DNA of 64,000 bases, taken from the NCBI GenBank assembly GCA_029378245.1, contig JARKIF010000002.1:1116001-1180000 (forward strand), in the 5' to 3' direction. Origin of the DNA: Roridomyces roridus. Taxonomy: Eukaryota > Basidiomycota > Agaricomycetes > Agaricales > Mycenaceae. Within the stretch, counting starts at the first letter, position 1. Each line of letters begins with the position of its first letter. Below, one piece after another: positions 10,462 to 23,113 of the stretch. The notes beneath the pieces are model-generated. The model was not told the DNA's origin and did no database searches. It was given only the letters and a program-made list of their open reading frames with translations. Position numbers and translations under genes: made by a program.

Positions 10462-12370
10462 TTACATCCTCAAAAAACAGTTTCTTTCAGACTGGGTGCT
10501 CGTTCTATTGAGGAATGATGATTAGACTTGAACCACAAAACCAGAGACTTACTTCACGGTAGCCGATTGTCCCCTGGGTATATGTAGTTGAATCCGATCC
10601 CGAGCCTGCAGGTCTCGAATAAGCAACAAACTGAACGACAAAACTGGACACGCACTATCGTTCCCACTTTTATCACCCTGTCCATGTCGTAGAGATGCAT
10701 CCAAGCTATGAAGCTGGAATGTTTGCGGTATAGTCCCGGCACCAGCCTGTGGCAACTGCCATGCAACAACGGATTCACTGAACGCGCTATGGTTGAGAAA
10801 CGTGGGGTGGCGTCCGACGAGGCGTAGAGAGTCGCGGGAATTGAGGCTGCCAATAATTTCAACATTGGAACTTGGAGCTGCAGATATAGTTTTGGGATTC
10901 ATACATTACCACTGGAGAACCATTCCCGTGAGCCTCGTCAATTTCAATCCATCATGAAAGGCTTACGCATGGTTATAACACATAGCTTTCCTTGTACGAA
11001 ATGTATCGGCATCCTGTGTGGCTGATTCACGTCAGCGACTCGCAACGAATGACTCCGACATACCAATACAATTTAGTTGGGTTTGCAACGTAGAGAGCCA
11101 GCGTCAGAAACTGCGCGAATGTGACCAAACCTGCGTTGAAGCATTTAGAACCGGCGGAAGTAATGTATACACGAACACGAACCCCCTCGGGCAACGGTGA
11201 ATCCCAATAACTGCACCCACGTTCAATACGCTGCTTTCGTACAGCAATGTGACTGGTACGGACCTTGTCCAACAGGGAATCGGTCCTGTATTCGTCAGTG
11301 CGAATTTCACTGGGAGATCAACCAAATATTCACGATTTGAGTGCCAGTCCTTTATTCTTCAAGAACTCGCGAGACAGCGCGTAGGTCGCTAGCAAGTCTG
11401 ATAGAGCTTCAAAGCCGTTGGACAGACACACTTCGACCTTCATGCTTCCAAATGCCAACGCTGAGACTTCGAGACTGCCGCGGGTAATGTTGACGACGAT
11501 AGCTGGAAACTACGATGAGGCTCGAAGCATGGGCTGAGAAGGATGTAAACTTACCTATTCCGGCGACTGGCGGATTTTAATTCAATTAATTTGCAGTCTG
11601 CACGTGCGACGCACCGAGTCCTGCAACCCCAAAGAATATCTAGTCATCCCATTAGCCTCTTCCGCTTCCAGTTGGATGAATTCGGCATACAATGAGCGCT
11701 GGAAGGAGTGTCTTCTGCGTCACTAGTCGAATACTGTGAGTGTCGATTTACGTATAGACTTGGAGTTTTTACAGCGATAGACTCGATGAGCAAAGAACAC
11801 TTCAACACTGTAGAACTGTTAGAGCTCGAGCCGCAAGCAGAATCTGGCACGCACAGAAAAACGAGCACGGCATTCATCCCAACCTCGACGATGCTCGACC
11901 TTGTGGCGAATTAACAATTGTCAGTGGTTTGCGCATGAGCTCACACAGGGAGACGTGACAATGCCTCGACGTTTCCAAAGTTCTTGATCTAGAATATATA
12001 TATATTTAAATAAGAAGGGCTCACGAGCGTTTTTTGATATGCTTACCAGGTACTCGTGCGCCATTTGCGAAGTGAGAACCGTCTCCGCAACGTCCATTGC
12101 GCTACGGATCCGAGTCGTCAATGTGTCGAATTTACGTATACGATTTGCCACGCACAAGAGTAGAGCCACCAAACTTTGCATGATCCAACCATCCCTGTTC
12201 GACCTGAAGTACGTCCACGACTGGGATATGGTGATCCCACAGAGGCTAAAAGAAAGATAAAAGATAAAAGATAGTTAATGTCTGGGGTATCTGCATACTG
12301 ACACGGGAGCTAGTATCACGCCGACGAACATGGCGTCTGCTTCAGATGATATGTCCATGCCGGACGACAT
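10462..12370 (-). CDS. DUF6534-type seven-transmembrane protein
   Basis: Reads leftward from ATG 12370 (MSSGMDISSEADAMFVG) through about twelve small exons, including several shorter than 60 nt. Joined, they give hydrophobic helices in the order usual for DUF6534: VGVILAPVLCGITISQSWTYF, MDVAETVLTSQMAHEYL, VEVGMNAVLVFLVEVFFAHRVYR, KTLLPALI, then TDSLLDKLLGFTVARGG, ALYVANPTKLYW and the closing signature GSLNSRDSLR. A hydrophilic tail follows and ends at 10462 after one more intron (donor GTAAGT). These proteins resemble fungal 7TM receptors but have no known ligand. Several introns are inferred only from frame and GT-AG signals, so individual boundaries may be off, but the domain signature is clear. 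Confidence 0.75.
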
Positions 12371-13432
12371 CGGTGAGCGGGGGCGGACGCTTGGAGTACC
12401 GCGTTCCGGGCCTGGTAGGGCTCAGGCTGGAGTTCGTAGCTGACGCCCTGAGGGGAAGTGTCGTGAAGCCCGGGGAGTCTGTATTATATTAAATCTCGTT
12501 CGTTACATCTTCCCATGCAGTCATGCCCACCCCGATCGGTGGGTCCGTCCATCAGCATTAGAGACTTCTGTCTTCTGTCATTGGACCCAGGTTAACGGGT
12601 GGCGGTTTCAGCCGCCCGTGGTTTTGAAGATTCAGAAGAACCGTGTTAATGTGATGTTCTTACGGGACTGGACACGGAAACGGCGGAGTTGGGGTTGCTA
12701 TCCTGTGCAGATTCTAGAGCGACATCCATTCGCTACAGACGATCGAGTAGGGTTGCGGGGAAGAATGAAGGTGTGTACTTATCTGCGCTGCCGGCAGGCC
12801 TCGACACCTGGAAGCGTCGCTTGCCACTCCTATCCGTAAAACGGCAGAGGGGCGCGCATAAGCGAGTCTTGTGCCCATCGAGTTCAAGGGAAATGTGCCC
12901 CTTACTTGCTGACATCGATGTTCGGGATAAACCTGGAAGTTGTTTTCATCTGTTTCTCCACGCCGCTGGACAGTGGATGGCATACGACCACTGCGTCCTT
13001 CAACAACTCTGTCCAACTCTGTCCTCATGGGTTGTACGACATCCTCACCGAGGCTCCTGTTTTCGGCATCTTTGACATAACCACGGCGCACCGGGGCTCG
13101 ATTATAGTGACGAGTCGAAAGCTTGCGCATGTCGACGATCACTGCTGAAAATCCGACGGCGCCGACTGTAAGTCCACACTGTCCAGTTGCTGTCCAGTCA
13201 TAGTCCAGTCATAGTCCACCAAGTTCTCCGACTCCGCAAGTGGTATCTTCGGACGGCGATCACTTACAACCCTGAGGCAGAAGTTTAATATCGGTTCACT
13301 GGTGCCCCGCGCGCGTCGCTGTCATTGCTTCTGCTGTCAAGCTGGATTGATTCATTCAACGAACCTCCGTAAACCGCAACGCCAAAAGGAGGGAATCCTT
13401 TGTTCGGCGATGCGCTTCAGAAAGAAGGCCAA
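12371..13432. other. Intergenic region
   Basis: No gene is recognisable. The longest minus frame (12714-13142, 142 codons) has no domain I know. A short direct repeat of TGTCCAGT and CATAGTCC lies near 13175-13220. Confidence 0.45.
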
Positions 13433-14881
13433 CTACGCCACACTGCTCGAAACCTTTTCCTCCTGACGCATGTTCACCATCTCCATAAACTCACCCCCTG
13501 GCAACCTCGCCTCAGCCCCGGACAACTCTGAGTTGGTTGCAAATTGTATACTTAGAACAGCCGGCGGCAGCGACTCCCGATTTCGATTCTGCATTGACAT
13601 TCGTCCCGCAGAGCCGAGAGAGGGTCGAGACGCTGCCGGCAGCTCGGACGTGTCCAAAAACGTCGTCTCGCTCAACGATCTTTGGGTGCCGACGAGGAGG
13701 AGTACAAAGGATGGATATGCACCCTGAGAAATTATTGTAAGTGAGAGAGATCCAACGAGGAACGAGGCATACGGCAATCTGAACGTGGACGGGTATATAG
13801 ATATCACCCAACGAGCCGTGCGGTAACGAGACGAGTGCGGATATCAACACCATGAGCTGCAAGGGGATTGATTTAAACTGCAAAATGCGGACAAAGTTTC
13901 ACTCACTGCGGAGACGCAATACAGGACCCCCGACTCAGCGACCAAACTCAAAGCCCTGCTGGTCTTTTGAGCGTTTGCTAGCTGAGCCCGAATTATACTC
14001 CGATAATGCCTGGGTATGGTCAGCGAGCGGCATAGGATTGCATGTGGACCGACCGACCACGCTGCGGCTGCTACGATGGCTGTAGCCGACAAGTTCGACA
14101 GTAAAGACATTCCCAGCGCAGCGATCTGGAAAACGTTGATGCCCTTGACCAAGTAGCTGCTGTTGTTGATCGGAGCAAAAGGGGACTGGACGACTCCGAT
14201 GATCCTGAAGACGATAGTCCCAAAAACCGAAACTTAAATCATTCAGGGATCAGAACCGACTAGAAGAGTCAGAAGAAACGCACTCGCGGTGAGTGCCAAA
14301 AAACCGATGGTAATGCAGAGATATTTCCGATGTTGTCTTAGACAGAGAATCCACGCTCGCCAGATGACCACCGCGTCCGTGATGACATACTAGAATCTAT
14401 CTATCAACTTGGTTGAACACAACCAAGACGACGCACATTGACAGTAAGAATCGCATTGAATAGCGGTGACCGTTTCAACACTTTGTCATGGCCAGAGGTA
14501 AAGTTGACTGGAAGGGCTAGCACTCTGTCCACGAGATCGGCCACGGAGTAGGCCCAATAGGCGATGGAGAGGAGGTACATGAAGAGAGTACACAACAGCA
14601 TAATTTGGTTTGTTCGGATTCCTTTCAGACCCCGGATTCTGTGCAATGGTGAGATTTAGGAAACTGGATGAGGCGTGCCAACAAGTACAGGAGCATACGA
14701 GTTGATAACAAGATAAGCACTGTGTACATTCCTATAAGATACCAAGGTGAGCACCAGATCTCCCAATGAGCGTCGGGAACTCACCCAAAACCAAAGTCTG
14801 AATGACGAGCTCGAGGACGTCGTAGATCAGAATGGTCCCCGTGGCCATGACAACTTGCCCGCTCGAAGACGGCGTCGCCAT
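13433..14881 (-). CDS. Uncharacterised seven-transmembrane protein, paralog A
   Basis: Starts at ATG 14881 (MATPSSSGQVVMATG). Exons join to give successive hydrophobic helices: LIYDVLELVIQTLVLGMYTV, QIMLLCTLFMYLLSIAYWAY, NYVITDAVVIWRAWILC, YLCITIGFLALTAS, LGMSLLSNLSATAIVAAAA, ESGVLYCVSALMVLISALV and IAGAYPSFVLLLVGTQRSL. A roughly 90-residue cytoplasmic tail ends at 13433. The helix pattern and the motifs W-Y-S-V-AD, V-WRAW--C and AGAYP----L recur in a large Agaricomycete membrane-protein family of unknown function; receptor-like signalling is a guess. The second exon donor (CT|GTACTT) was chosen because it alone keeps frame into IRGLKGIRTN. Paralog B lies at 41069-43782. Confidence 0.75.
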
Positions 14882-15231
14882 GGCTCGACTTTAGTACAGA
14901 GGTGAGGGTCGCAAGGAGGGAAAGAAAAATACTGTGCATATATAAACCAGCTTCCAAGGCCGTTGTCACGGAGTCTGTATTCGTCTTGTGGATACCTCTC
15001 AGCTATAGAACAGGGACGGATGCATTCATCGTGCGGGAGCACATCGAAGAACATGATGAGGAGTGGGAATTTACCGTCGCATTCGGTGAATCGTGTCCCA
15101 GAAAGACTCCAGCGACTGCAGGCGGCTGCGATTGCCGCTGTTAGAGAAGAGTCGCGACTTGGCCACAGTCGATCGGTCGCACCGACGAAGCTCAGCGTGC
15201 ATCAGGAAAACACTAGCCGAGCCATAGCTCG

Positions 15232-15273
15232 CCATAGTGCCCATAGTACTCTGCAGTACTATGGCCACTATGG
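15232..15273. repeat. Near-perfect palindrome
   Basis: Two 19-nt arms (15232-15250 and 15255-15273) are inverted copies with one mismatch, separated by a CTGC loop. They are made of CCATAGT units. Confidence 0.8.
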
Positions 15274-15825
15274 CAACACTATGGGTCACTCTGGCATCTC
15301 TGTCGCTTGGTGGCTTGACATGCCTGTCCGTTTCGAATTGACTTGTTTGACACGGCTACCACAACAAGGCTGGACTCCATTTAAGCTGTGGTTTCGTGTC
15401 GTGCGCCACCTCTCCTCTCCCCCACCTTCAACACCACCATCCTCGAGCCACTAATCCGACTGTCCCCGAATTCCCCGCGGGTACCCATGTTCAACTTCGT
15501 CCATCCGTGCCCCGTTTGCGAGTATCCGCTGACAAGTTGCTTTTGAATTCACGATATCCCGAGCCAAGAGAGTCCGAGTTCAATCCGAGTCGCTGAGACT
15601 CAAGGTACGTGTACATGCATGTGTTTTCGCATCGTTCAAGTCCGAGTTGTGGTGCGCCCACTGCGCCATGTAGATTCCTGCTGCCCTGTATTAGATAGTA
15701 GTTAAATTCATGCATTTTTTCCGTTCTACTTTGCCGTTGTATTGTGCTGCCAGCGTGCGAGATCGGAGAATCCAGAGGAGGCCTTAATTTTGGAACTGTC
15801 CATATTAAGTGTCGGCAAGCAGCTA

Positions 15826-15903
15826 CTGCATAGTGCTGCATAGTGCTGCATAGCGCTGCATAGCGGGGATGTATCTATGGGCACTATGGCGCTATGCAGC
15901 ACT
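15826..15903. repeat. 10-bp tandem repeat followed by its inverted copy
   Basis: Four head-to-tail copies of TGCATAGYGC are followed, after about 20 nt, by the inverted sequence GCGCTATGCAGCAC. The array could fold into a hairpin. Confidence 0.75.
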
Positions 15904-16193
15904 ACACAGTGCTCTCCAGTGACCCCCAGTTTTCCTGATGTGGGTCGCGTATACGTAGCAATCGGACCCATAGCACGTAGGGATAGAAGTTGGATAGAAT
16001 CGGTTTACTTATGGGCGCACTTGAGCTGGCGGGACCAGGCGCGCACAGTTGGCGCAGAGACGGCATCGGCGTTTGAGACAAGCGGTGATGATCACAAGTT
16101 GATCATCAGTTGATGAAGTTGGGATTGATCCACTGCACAGGCGGTAGACGACTGTGGACTTTCGTCAGTGATAAATATATCTTATATTCCTCT

Positions 16194-17370
16194 TCAAAGC
16201 TTCGCATGAACAATATCCAAACTCCGATCCCAAACACGCCTCACCGCCTCCCAATATCTCACCGGATCGCTCTCTTGATGGCGGACATGTTGAGAACCAC
16301 CGAAATTTTCGACAGCAATATCCAACAAGGGCGCGGTTTTCTTCAACCCGTTGATATGGTCCTCCACGGAGGCAGCGCTCACAATGTTATCTGCGGCAGA
16401 GTATATGTACACCCGAGGGGCGTGTGGGTGTGTTGCTGGGAGTAGATCAGGTGCTCGGAGGCCTGCGTGTAGGGATTGAAAGAGTGGTTTTTGGCCGGAC
16501 GCTGAGGAAATGAATAATCAACCAATGTGCACATGAGAGGACGGCGCACCCAAGCGTTTGATTTGAATGCCAGAATGGATCATAGCAGCGACGAGAGTCA
16601 ACACCGCTTTTGCGGCGGCTGGCTTTGGAGTGCTATTGACGAAGAAATGGTGGATTGATGTGTGATCTCCGCCCCCCGGGACCGAGTCGAGGACCATGGC
16701 AAGGCGGATCGGTTCCAAGCCCAGTTGAATTGGAATGAGAGTGCGCAGTACTTGGGATAGAACGATGAGATGAACACCACCGCCTCGAGTTGGAAAAGTT
16801 GTGGGATAATTTGGCAACACGAATCTGAATGGCATACCGTTGCTCATAACGTGTAGCAACATTCCATCGGCTCCATGCTGGCTGTAAACTGTACGAGCGA
16901 GGTAACCCGCCAAGGGTCTCATTAAATTTCTCTAGAGATGACTCAGTTCTGCACGAAAGAGAGATCGAGAACTTGGTCTTACCCGTCGTCCATCCGTCCA
17001 CCACACGAAATCCGGACGGGCTTCGACCATGACTATATCCGAGGACGGCCAACAAAGTCGATGCCCCCCAGCGTACTTGTCCAAAAAACGGAGAGGTGCA
17101 CCCACTAGACGAATCAAAAATGAGTGGATAGGTGCATTGAACAACAATCCAACACTCACTCCATCCAAATATTATCACAACCCTGAGGACTTTGGGGTGA
17201 GAGATCTGGCTGGACGACACGGAAGATCTACCCACTTTGGGTCTCCGGTGACGCTGGTCATTTTCCCGTGAGAGATATAGATTCGTTCCCCGAGTTTGCT
17301 CAGTGGTCGAGAGAGCAATAGACTGGGCTCCTCGCGCCGACGCATGAGTTGTGAAGAAAGGAGGAGGCAA
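16194..17370 (-). CDS. DUF829/TMEM53-like alpha/beta hydrolase
   Basis: Minus-strand gene of about six exons. Joined coding sequence gives LRVVIIFGWMGAPLRFLDKY, SSDIVMVEARPDFVWW, HGADGMLLHVMSNGGGVHL, RLAMVLDSVPGG and the C-terminal PRVYIYSAADNIVSAASVED with GGSQHVRH. This order (GWMGA near the start, nucleophile loop HVMSNGG, acid SAADN, His in SQHVRH) matches the DUF829 family, which includes TMEM53 and fungal PaxU-like proteins and is predicted to have an alpha/beta-hydrolase fold. The substrate is unknown. Start 17370 is the first ATG in frame; an upstream exon is possible because the first 50 residues are not conserved. No biosynthetic core gene lies nearby. Confidence 0.75.
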
Positions 17371-18104
17371 GGAGCGGAACCGGGGTTACCGGGCAGTTTG
17401 GACGATTCCTGTCATTTCTCGCGTTTGTATCCATCCGACAAGCTGTTCCGCCCGAGGTCAGTTCGAGTGGCTGAAAATCAGCGGTGAGACAGTTCCGCGC
17501 GCGGCGGCGTTATTATACAACCTACAAGGGCTCGCTCTTAGCAAGAGTCCGAGGGAAAGAAAGAAAGAAAAGCACTCAGGAACTGCGGAGCAGCCAACCA
17601 TAGTTGGAGTACGTCCATACTTAACTGGTCCAACATCATTGGTACTATAGCCTGAGTTTCGAAGAAGAAAGAGATGCGATGAGTGTGCGGTAACTAGCGT
17701 GGAACGGCGAGATGTAAGCTGATGATCGTAATAGTACTCCGAGCTCAGCGCTGGGATCGCTTGGTTGTTTCGAGCCCGAGGGAGAGCTCGAGCTTGAGAG
17801 CGCAGTTCATTTGTGGCCGTGCATTGGAATACAATGCAATGAGAGTCGGACGCCGTCGTTTCGACTCGTGGTTAAGGTTTCGGCTCGGGAGGGTGTAGAC
17901 TACGACTGAGATTCAGCGGTGGAACCTGTAGACACAGACTTGCGGCGGAATAAAACCTCTAACCCCACTGCTCGGCATGCCCCACGCGCGCGCTCAGAAT
18001 GACACCGCATGCCAGAGGGATCGCGACGGGCGGCTGTGACCGTGGCGGATACAGAGTGCGGGGTAAATTTGAGAGAGAGAGAGAGGCCCATTTGGAACGA
18101 AAAA
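17371..18104. other. Intergenic region
   Basis: No gene is recognised. A short GAAA run lies near 17560 and a GA run near 18070. Confidence 0.4.
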
Positions 18105-18560
18105 TAGTAAAAAGAAACGACTTACTTTGCCTTTCTCGAATCTTCTGTCTTCGCTCTTGAGGTCTTCTTTATTCTTTCTTGAGGTCTTCTATGCTTCATT
18201 TTGAGGTCTTCGTTTTTGAGGAACCGCACTCCTTAGGGATTCGAACCCATAACCTCTTGATGAGAGGGGGTCGAGTTGAAGGGAAGACCTTGTAGCAACT
18301 CAGCGAAGGAACCATTGAAACATGTCGAGTGAACCTGAGTGTGCTTACGCTGCAGTGTGCTTACGCTGCAGTGTGCTTACGCTGCAGTGTGCTGCACGGT
18401 GGGACTTGATCGCTCATCCGAGGGCAGGGGTAAAGCACTGTTCCTGTGCGGCACCCACAGGCGGACAGAGTCGAACGAGGCTGGATATCCGATGTGGTTA
18501 ACGTCGAGGAGATGGTCCAGTGAGGCGGCCGGATCAAGCAGCGTGCGCGTCGTTAACGTT
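18105..18560 (-). mobile_element. SINE-like tRNA-derived repeat, copy 2
   Basis: The tRNA-like core is on the minus strand at 18312-18226, with an intact B-box GGTTCGAATCC. The AAGACC-type tail runs toward 18125 and the conserved 3' block (AAGTCGTTTCTTTTT) lies near 18110. No ADH fragment adjoins this copy, unlike copies 1, 3 and 5. Confidence 0.7.
18339..18386. repeat. 16-bp unit repeated three times
   Basis: Three exact copies of GTGTGCTTACGCTGCA lie in the 5' block of SINE-like copy 2, a local expansion absent from the other copies. Confidence 0.9.
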
Positions 18561-18686
18561 AGCTTTGATGCGACAACCGCGTTGATCGCGTGCTGTCGCA
18601 TCGGCTTGTCTCTTGCCTTCATGATCATGCACCCACTGTCCCACCGAGCACCTTGAGCATCTCCCTACATAATACACGGGTAGATT

Positions 18687-20035
18687 TCACTCTAATCGGT
18701 TGACTACCCCAGCAAACTGCTCAAACAAGTCCAACGGGAACGCGTTCGCCATCGCCATAAAACCCGCCCCATTTGGATGTAAAGAGTCCCCCGAGTTGAA
18801 CTCTGGCAACAACTGTGCTGGACTCGCCGGGTCCGAAACGATCTTGTCAAAGTCGATAACGGCGTCAAACACCCCACTTCGGATGAACGCGTTGACGCGC
18901 TGCCTCGTCGGTTCGCGGACAGCGTCCGTCGTAGGGTCGATGGCTCTCTTGTTGAGGCTGGTGATATTGACAGGTACTGCACTGAATGGCGTGACCGTGC
19001 TCGCAAAAATAGGCATCCCCTGTGCGTGAACACGCATTATCATCTGCTTGTAGGCAGCGATGAGCTGATCCCCAATAGCCTGCTGCGCCTCCGTCGAAGC
19101 CGGACCCATGCCAATATCGTTCACGCCCTCGAAAATCATCACGAATTTGACGCCCGTCTGAGAGAGCACGTCGCGGTCGATACGGCCCAACGCGTTGGGC
19201 CCATTCCCATCGGTGAGGACCCGGTTCGCGTTCGCCCCCTGGTTGTTGACGGAAATCTGCTTCGTCGCGGGGTTTTGCTGCATCCTTGCGAGGAGAAGGT
19301 CCGTCCATCGAGTGTTGCTGTCCGTAACCGCCACCCCGCCGTCGGTGATGCTGTCCCCAACAATAACAAACGCCTTGGGGTCCGGAGCTGTTGTGAACGT
19401 CTCCACGGCGCTCACGTAGTACCAATGAACCACACTCTGCGTCGACGGGTCCGTGAGATTATTCGCCATCACGTGGTTTCCAAAGGCCATCCAGGACGTC
19501 GCGCGGCTGCCGGGATGTGACGTGATATCAAATCCCGCCTGCCCCGCCGCGGTAAATATGGTCACAGTGATCGTTTGCTGAGTCTGGACCGGCATAGCGA
19601 TGGGGTCCGAGACGACTTGGGCGCCGTTTGGTATGGTGATGCTCGGGCTGCCGCCGAAGGTGAGCGTTTTCATGCTGTTCGGGACGATTGCGCTCGCTCC
19701 AGAGACACCACCCAAGGGCAGCGCGACAGTCGCAGCGTCTATTGTGACGCTGTTGGGTCCAAAGGCATTGGAGAAGTGGACGCGGATGTGATCCCCTCCT
19801 ATGGACATGCGGACCGTCTGGCGAATGGTGGTGTTGAAGAACACGCCATCGGTGCCGTTCTATGGATTGTGAGTTTCCCATTTCTGTACAAGTACGACGG
19901 TGTTCAACTCACAAATGGCGGCGGTGGCAGGTTGTTGAATTCAGTGAGCTGCGGCATGCTCGTCCATGTGTTCACCCAAACAGCGTTGGCGGCGTGTGCA
20001 CAGGCGAGGAGTGCTAGGGTCCAGAAGGGCGGCAT
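18687..20035 (-). CDS. Secreted SGNH/GDSL esterase (XynE-like)
   Basis: Two exons with one 53-nt intron (19860-19912) encode about 431 residues. The N-terminus MPPFWTLALLACAHAANA is a signal peptide, so the enzyme is probably secreted. The N-terminal half is a beta-rich domain. The SGNH catalytic blocks are complete: block I VIVGDSITDGG (Ser near 211), block II Gly in ISVNNQGANANR, block III EGVNDIGMG, and block V DSLHPNGAGF with the Asp-His pair near 399-402. The motif spacing resembles the XynE-like subfamily of acyl/aryl esterases, some of which deacetylate plant polysaccharides. The substrate is not determined by sequence. The gene looks intact and is flanked by repeat-rich DNA. Confidence 0.9.
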
Positions 20036-21971
20036 TTTACCCTGTGTTGGTCCATTTCCACCATCTTATGTATCTGCACGCACGGCGTATGAGAATCTCC
20101 GGACTCGGCGGGCACCAACGCTATAAATTGAGTATCAGAATATCTGTGGAGAATGCCTTCAATTATAACTTCAGCATTGGGCTGGCGTGTGGTTTTCTTC
20201 GAGTGGTGGCACCATGTTTCTTGAGACAACCGCGGACCGGATCCTACATTCGCCGCATGTGATGTCTCCATTACATTGAAGAATTTTATGCAATCTTTGC
20301 CAAGACGGACGTTGATAAATAGCTGAACGGGAGTGTCAAGTGGAAGTAGTTCGCCGTGATAAAAGTGGAGTAGCACAACTCCAATCAGACGACTGGAAAT
20401 TCTCGTTCAGGTTCTTCTTGCACGGAGGAGAAATGTAGAACATCGGCTTGCCGCGTCCTGACAGAATAACGAACGCGCATCCAATTCGCAATTCACGTAG
20501 AGCACTGTAAAATTGTATCAGAGGCGGAACTGGTCCTGAGAAGCCGGAGGCTCGTTGGCGTTTCTTACCAGGATTCCAAGACCACACGGCGTCGCTTAGT
20601 TAATGGATAGCACTGTTGCTCTCAGTATAATTCGGCGCGGGTTCGCCTTGATCCAAAGATCCCAGATCTCCTCAACAGAGGGCTTGAGCAGCGAGCTGTA
20701 CATACCACCCTGACTCTTTCACCATTTTCACGGAGAGAAGACCAACCTTCCGTCGGGGAGCCTTCCGATTCCTCTCTCTCAGAACCGAGGGCAAGGATTC
20801 GTCGTCACTGGATACCAGTATTGCGGTCGGTAGGTCGTGTCGGGAGGTTCTCATCTAAAAATTCGGGGTCCCTCGATTCAACGTTTTCGGTCGCACTCGG
20901 GCTGTCAGTGTCAGAAAATTCCAAGGTTCGTTGTTCAGGGCTTCACCTTGGGATGCCGTATCTCCTCCAAGTTGTATCATCTGCAGGCTGCGAGATGTTC
21001 AGACTGACCAAGTATAAAACAAGTACGCAGTGACGCACCTTGGACACACCTTGGATCTAATCGTAGTCCTCGAGATCTTATCCGACAAGTGAGAGCAATT
21101 AAGCACCCCGCGGGAGGATTCTATAGATTCCCACAGACCGCGTACGAGTGCCCGAGTCTCCGGGATACCTTGAGCGGAGGGAGCGCGTCTATTGAAGTCT
21201 GTGGCCGCGCGTGTGACTGCCGGGTGCCCGAGCTCCTGACCGCGAGGCTTATGCAGCAGACACGGTGAGAACGAGTCGAGTTCCGGGTGAACTTGAAGCA
21301 CTGTGCCAGGGTGATGCTACTGCACTGTTAGAAAAGGCATGCGAGAGCGCGAATGGCGCTCCGGCAACTCCGCGCCGATGGAAGTGAGTACTAGGCAGTG
21401 ACTGATGGTATCACAGTAATGGATCAAACGCGTCGAGTCACGCTCACGAGCAGCCAAGCAGGAGAGCAGCAAGTTGACGACATCATTCCAACACATCGTT
21501 GTCCATGGCCATGGACTCCATGTGGAACCTGACGAATCAGCAATCCTTGGCCTGTTTCAATTTGCCGCTGCTTCATCCTACCGTTCATAACTCCTCATCC
21601 GGATTTTTGGACGCTCTAGCCTCTGAAGGGCAACCGGTTGCGGAAGGGTCTGCACATCCCTAGCTAATAGCCCTAACGTTCATTCAACTTCATTGCGACC
21701 CCAACTTCTCCGCCCAAATAAAGTCGCCTAGGCTCAGCCCAACTTGGCCCTCGTCTCGAAAACCGCCATGTCAATCCGCTCGGCTGGATCCAGCGCGGCT
21801 ACGTTGGGACTCGGCGCTTGCGAGACGACTTACGAGCAAGATCCTTGATTCTGGGGCGGAACGAATATGGACGCGGTCCGACCCACATTACTAAGTACAT
21901 CAGAATATCTGTCAGCTGAAGAACAAAGGTATTTATCACCCATGTAGCTCGCCCCCCCGCCCCCGTACAAT
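20036..21971. other. Long intergenic region
   Basis: About 1.9 kb without a recognisable gene, tRNA or transposon end. The sequence just before 21972 holds the promoter of the NmrA-like gene; no clear TATA box is seen. Confidence 0.4.
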
Positions 21972-23113
21972 ATGACCATTACCGACGCAGAATCTGCACC
22001 GCTCGTGGCCGTTGTGGGTGCTACAGGCAACCAGGGCGGTAGCGTCGTCAGGGCGCTCGAAGAATCCGACATGGCTTACCGCATCCGCGCGTTTACGAGG
22101 GATGCGTTGAAACCCGCCGCGCAGGAGCTTGCGAGCCGTGGAGTCGAGTTGGTGAGCATCTCCTTGGTGCTCGAAAACAAGGACAAGGTGTATGAGGCGT
22201 TCCAAGGCGTGAATATGGCTTTCGTACGTCGCAAAATCTTTAGATTGGTGCTTACTAACTTGACTCTGGAGCTCGTTACCAATTTTTGGGAACATAGGGA
22301 TGCGGACAGAGTAAGATTTTGTGTGTCCCTACCTGGATATCACTAACCACGCACAGGAAATCGCAGAAGCAAAGCAGCTCATCGATGCCGCCATGGCAAA
22401 CGGCGCCGAGCGCATCGTGTGGTCCGGACTCGTTTCCTTCGACAAGCTCAGCGGCGGCAAATTGCGTCACGTATACCACTATGACAGTAAAGCCACTGTG
22501 ACAGAGTACGCGCGCCAGATAGGCGCGCCGTTCGTAGACGTCCAGGCGGCTTGTTATGCGATCAACTACCCGATGCTGCGCCCAAGAAAGCTCGGGGACG
22601 GGTCGCTTGCGCTAGAGTGGCCTATGCCACCGACGGCGTTGATGCCCGTCATTGACGTGGCCAACGACTACGGGTTGTATGTGCGCCAGGTGTTCGAGCT
22701 CCCGGTCTTCCCCAGCGGATCCGAGGTCCGCACCGCAGGAGAGCTCATTCCCGTTGAGGAGATTGCACGCCAGATCGGGGAAGGTAAGTTGGGTGTCCTT
22801 ACTGGAATCTGGGTATAAAAACATTGGCAGTGACGGGGAGGAAGGTTGTATTCAAGCAGATCACTGCGGAGGATTTCAGTGGGAGAGTCGAAGCTCTTGG
22901 TGTGCCGCCGCACCTTGCAGAGGACGTGAAGGAGTGCTTGGTCGGCATCGCCGAATATGGATGTAAGTCGCTCGATTTCAAGCTCACATCACAGACTGAA
23001 GGGAATAAGATTACGGTGCCAAGGATATTTCGAGCCACGAGGGTCTTGCGAGGAAGCCACGGACATGGAAGGAGTTTGTCCAGGCTTCGGATTGGAGTTG
23101 GATGGATGAGTAG
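21972..23113 (+). CDS. NmrA-like NAD(P)-binding family protein
   Basis: Five exons with introns after NMAF, DADR, RQIGE and AEYG; all junctions keep frame to a stop at 23111-23113. The N-terminus carries the Rossmann motif VVGATGNQGGSVVRAL, followed by AFTRD, FLVTNFWEH, GAERIVWSGL and YHYDSKATVTEYAR. The C-terminus has substrate-domain motifs such as PVEEIARQIGE and WKEFVQASDWSW. This is an atypical short-chain dehydrogenase of the NmrA/HSCARG type. Members act as redox-sensing regulators or as isoflavone-reductase-like enzymes; sequence cannot separate these roles. The gene appears complete and is probably cytosolic. Confidence 0.88.

Larger units (their letters stand above)
14882..16193. 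other. Intergenic region with two CTATGG-rich repeat arrays
   Basis: No gene is recognised. Two arrays of CATAG/CTATG units, listed separately, lie about 550 bp apart and could be the ends of a small non-autonomous element. Confidence 0.5.

Noticed and set aside
12714..13142. Minus-strand open frame of 142 codons as a possible gene
   Set aside because: No recognisable domain, no family match from memory and no clear start context; it may be chance in G+C-rich DNA.
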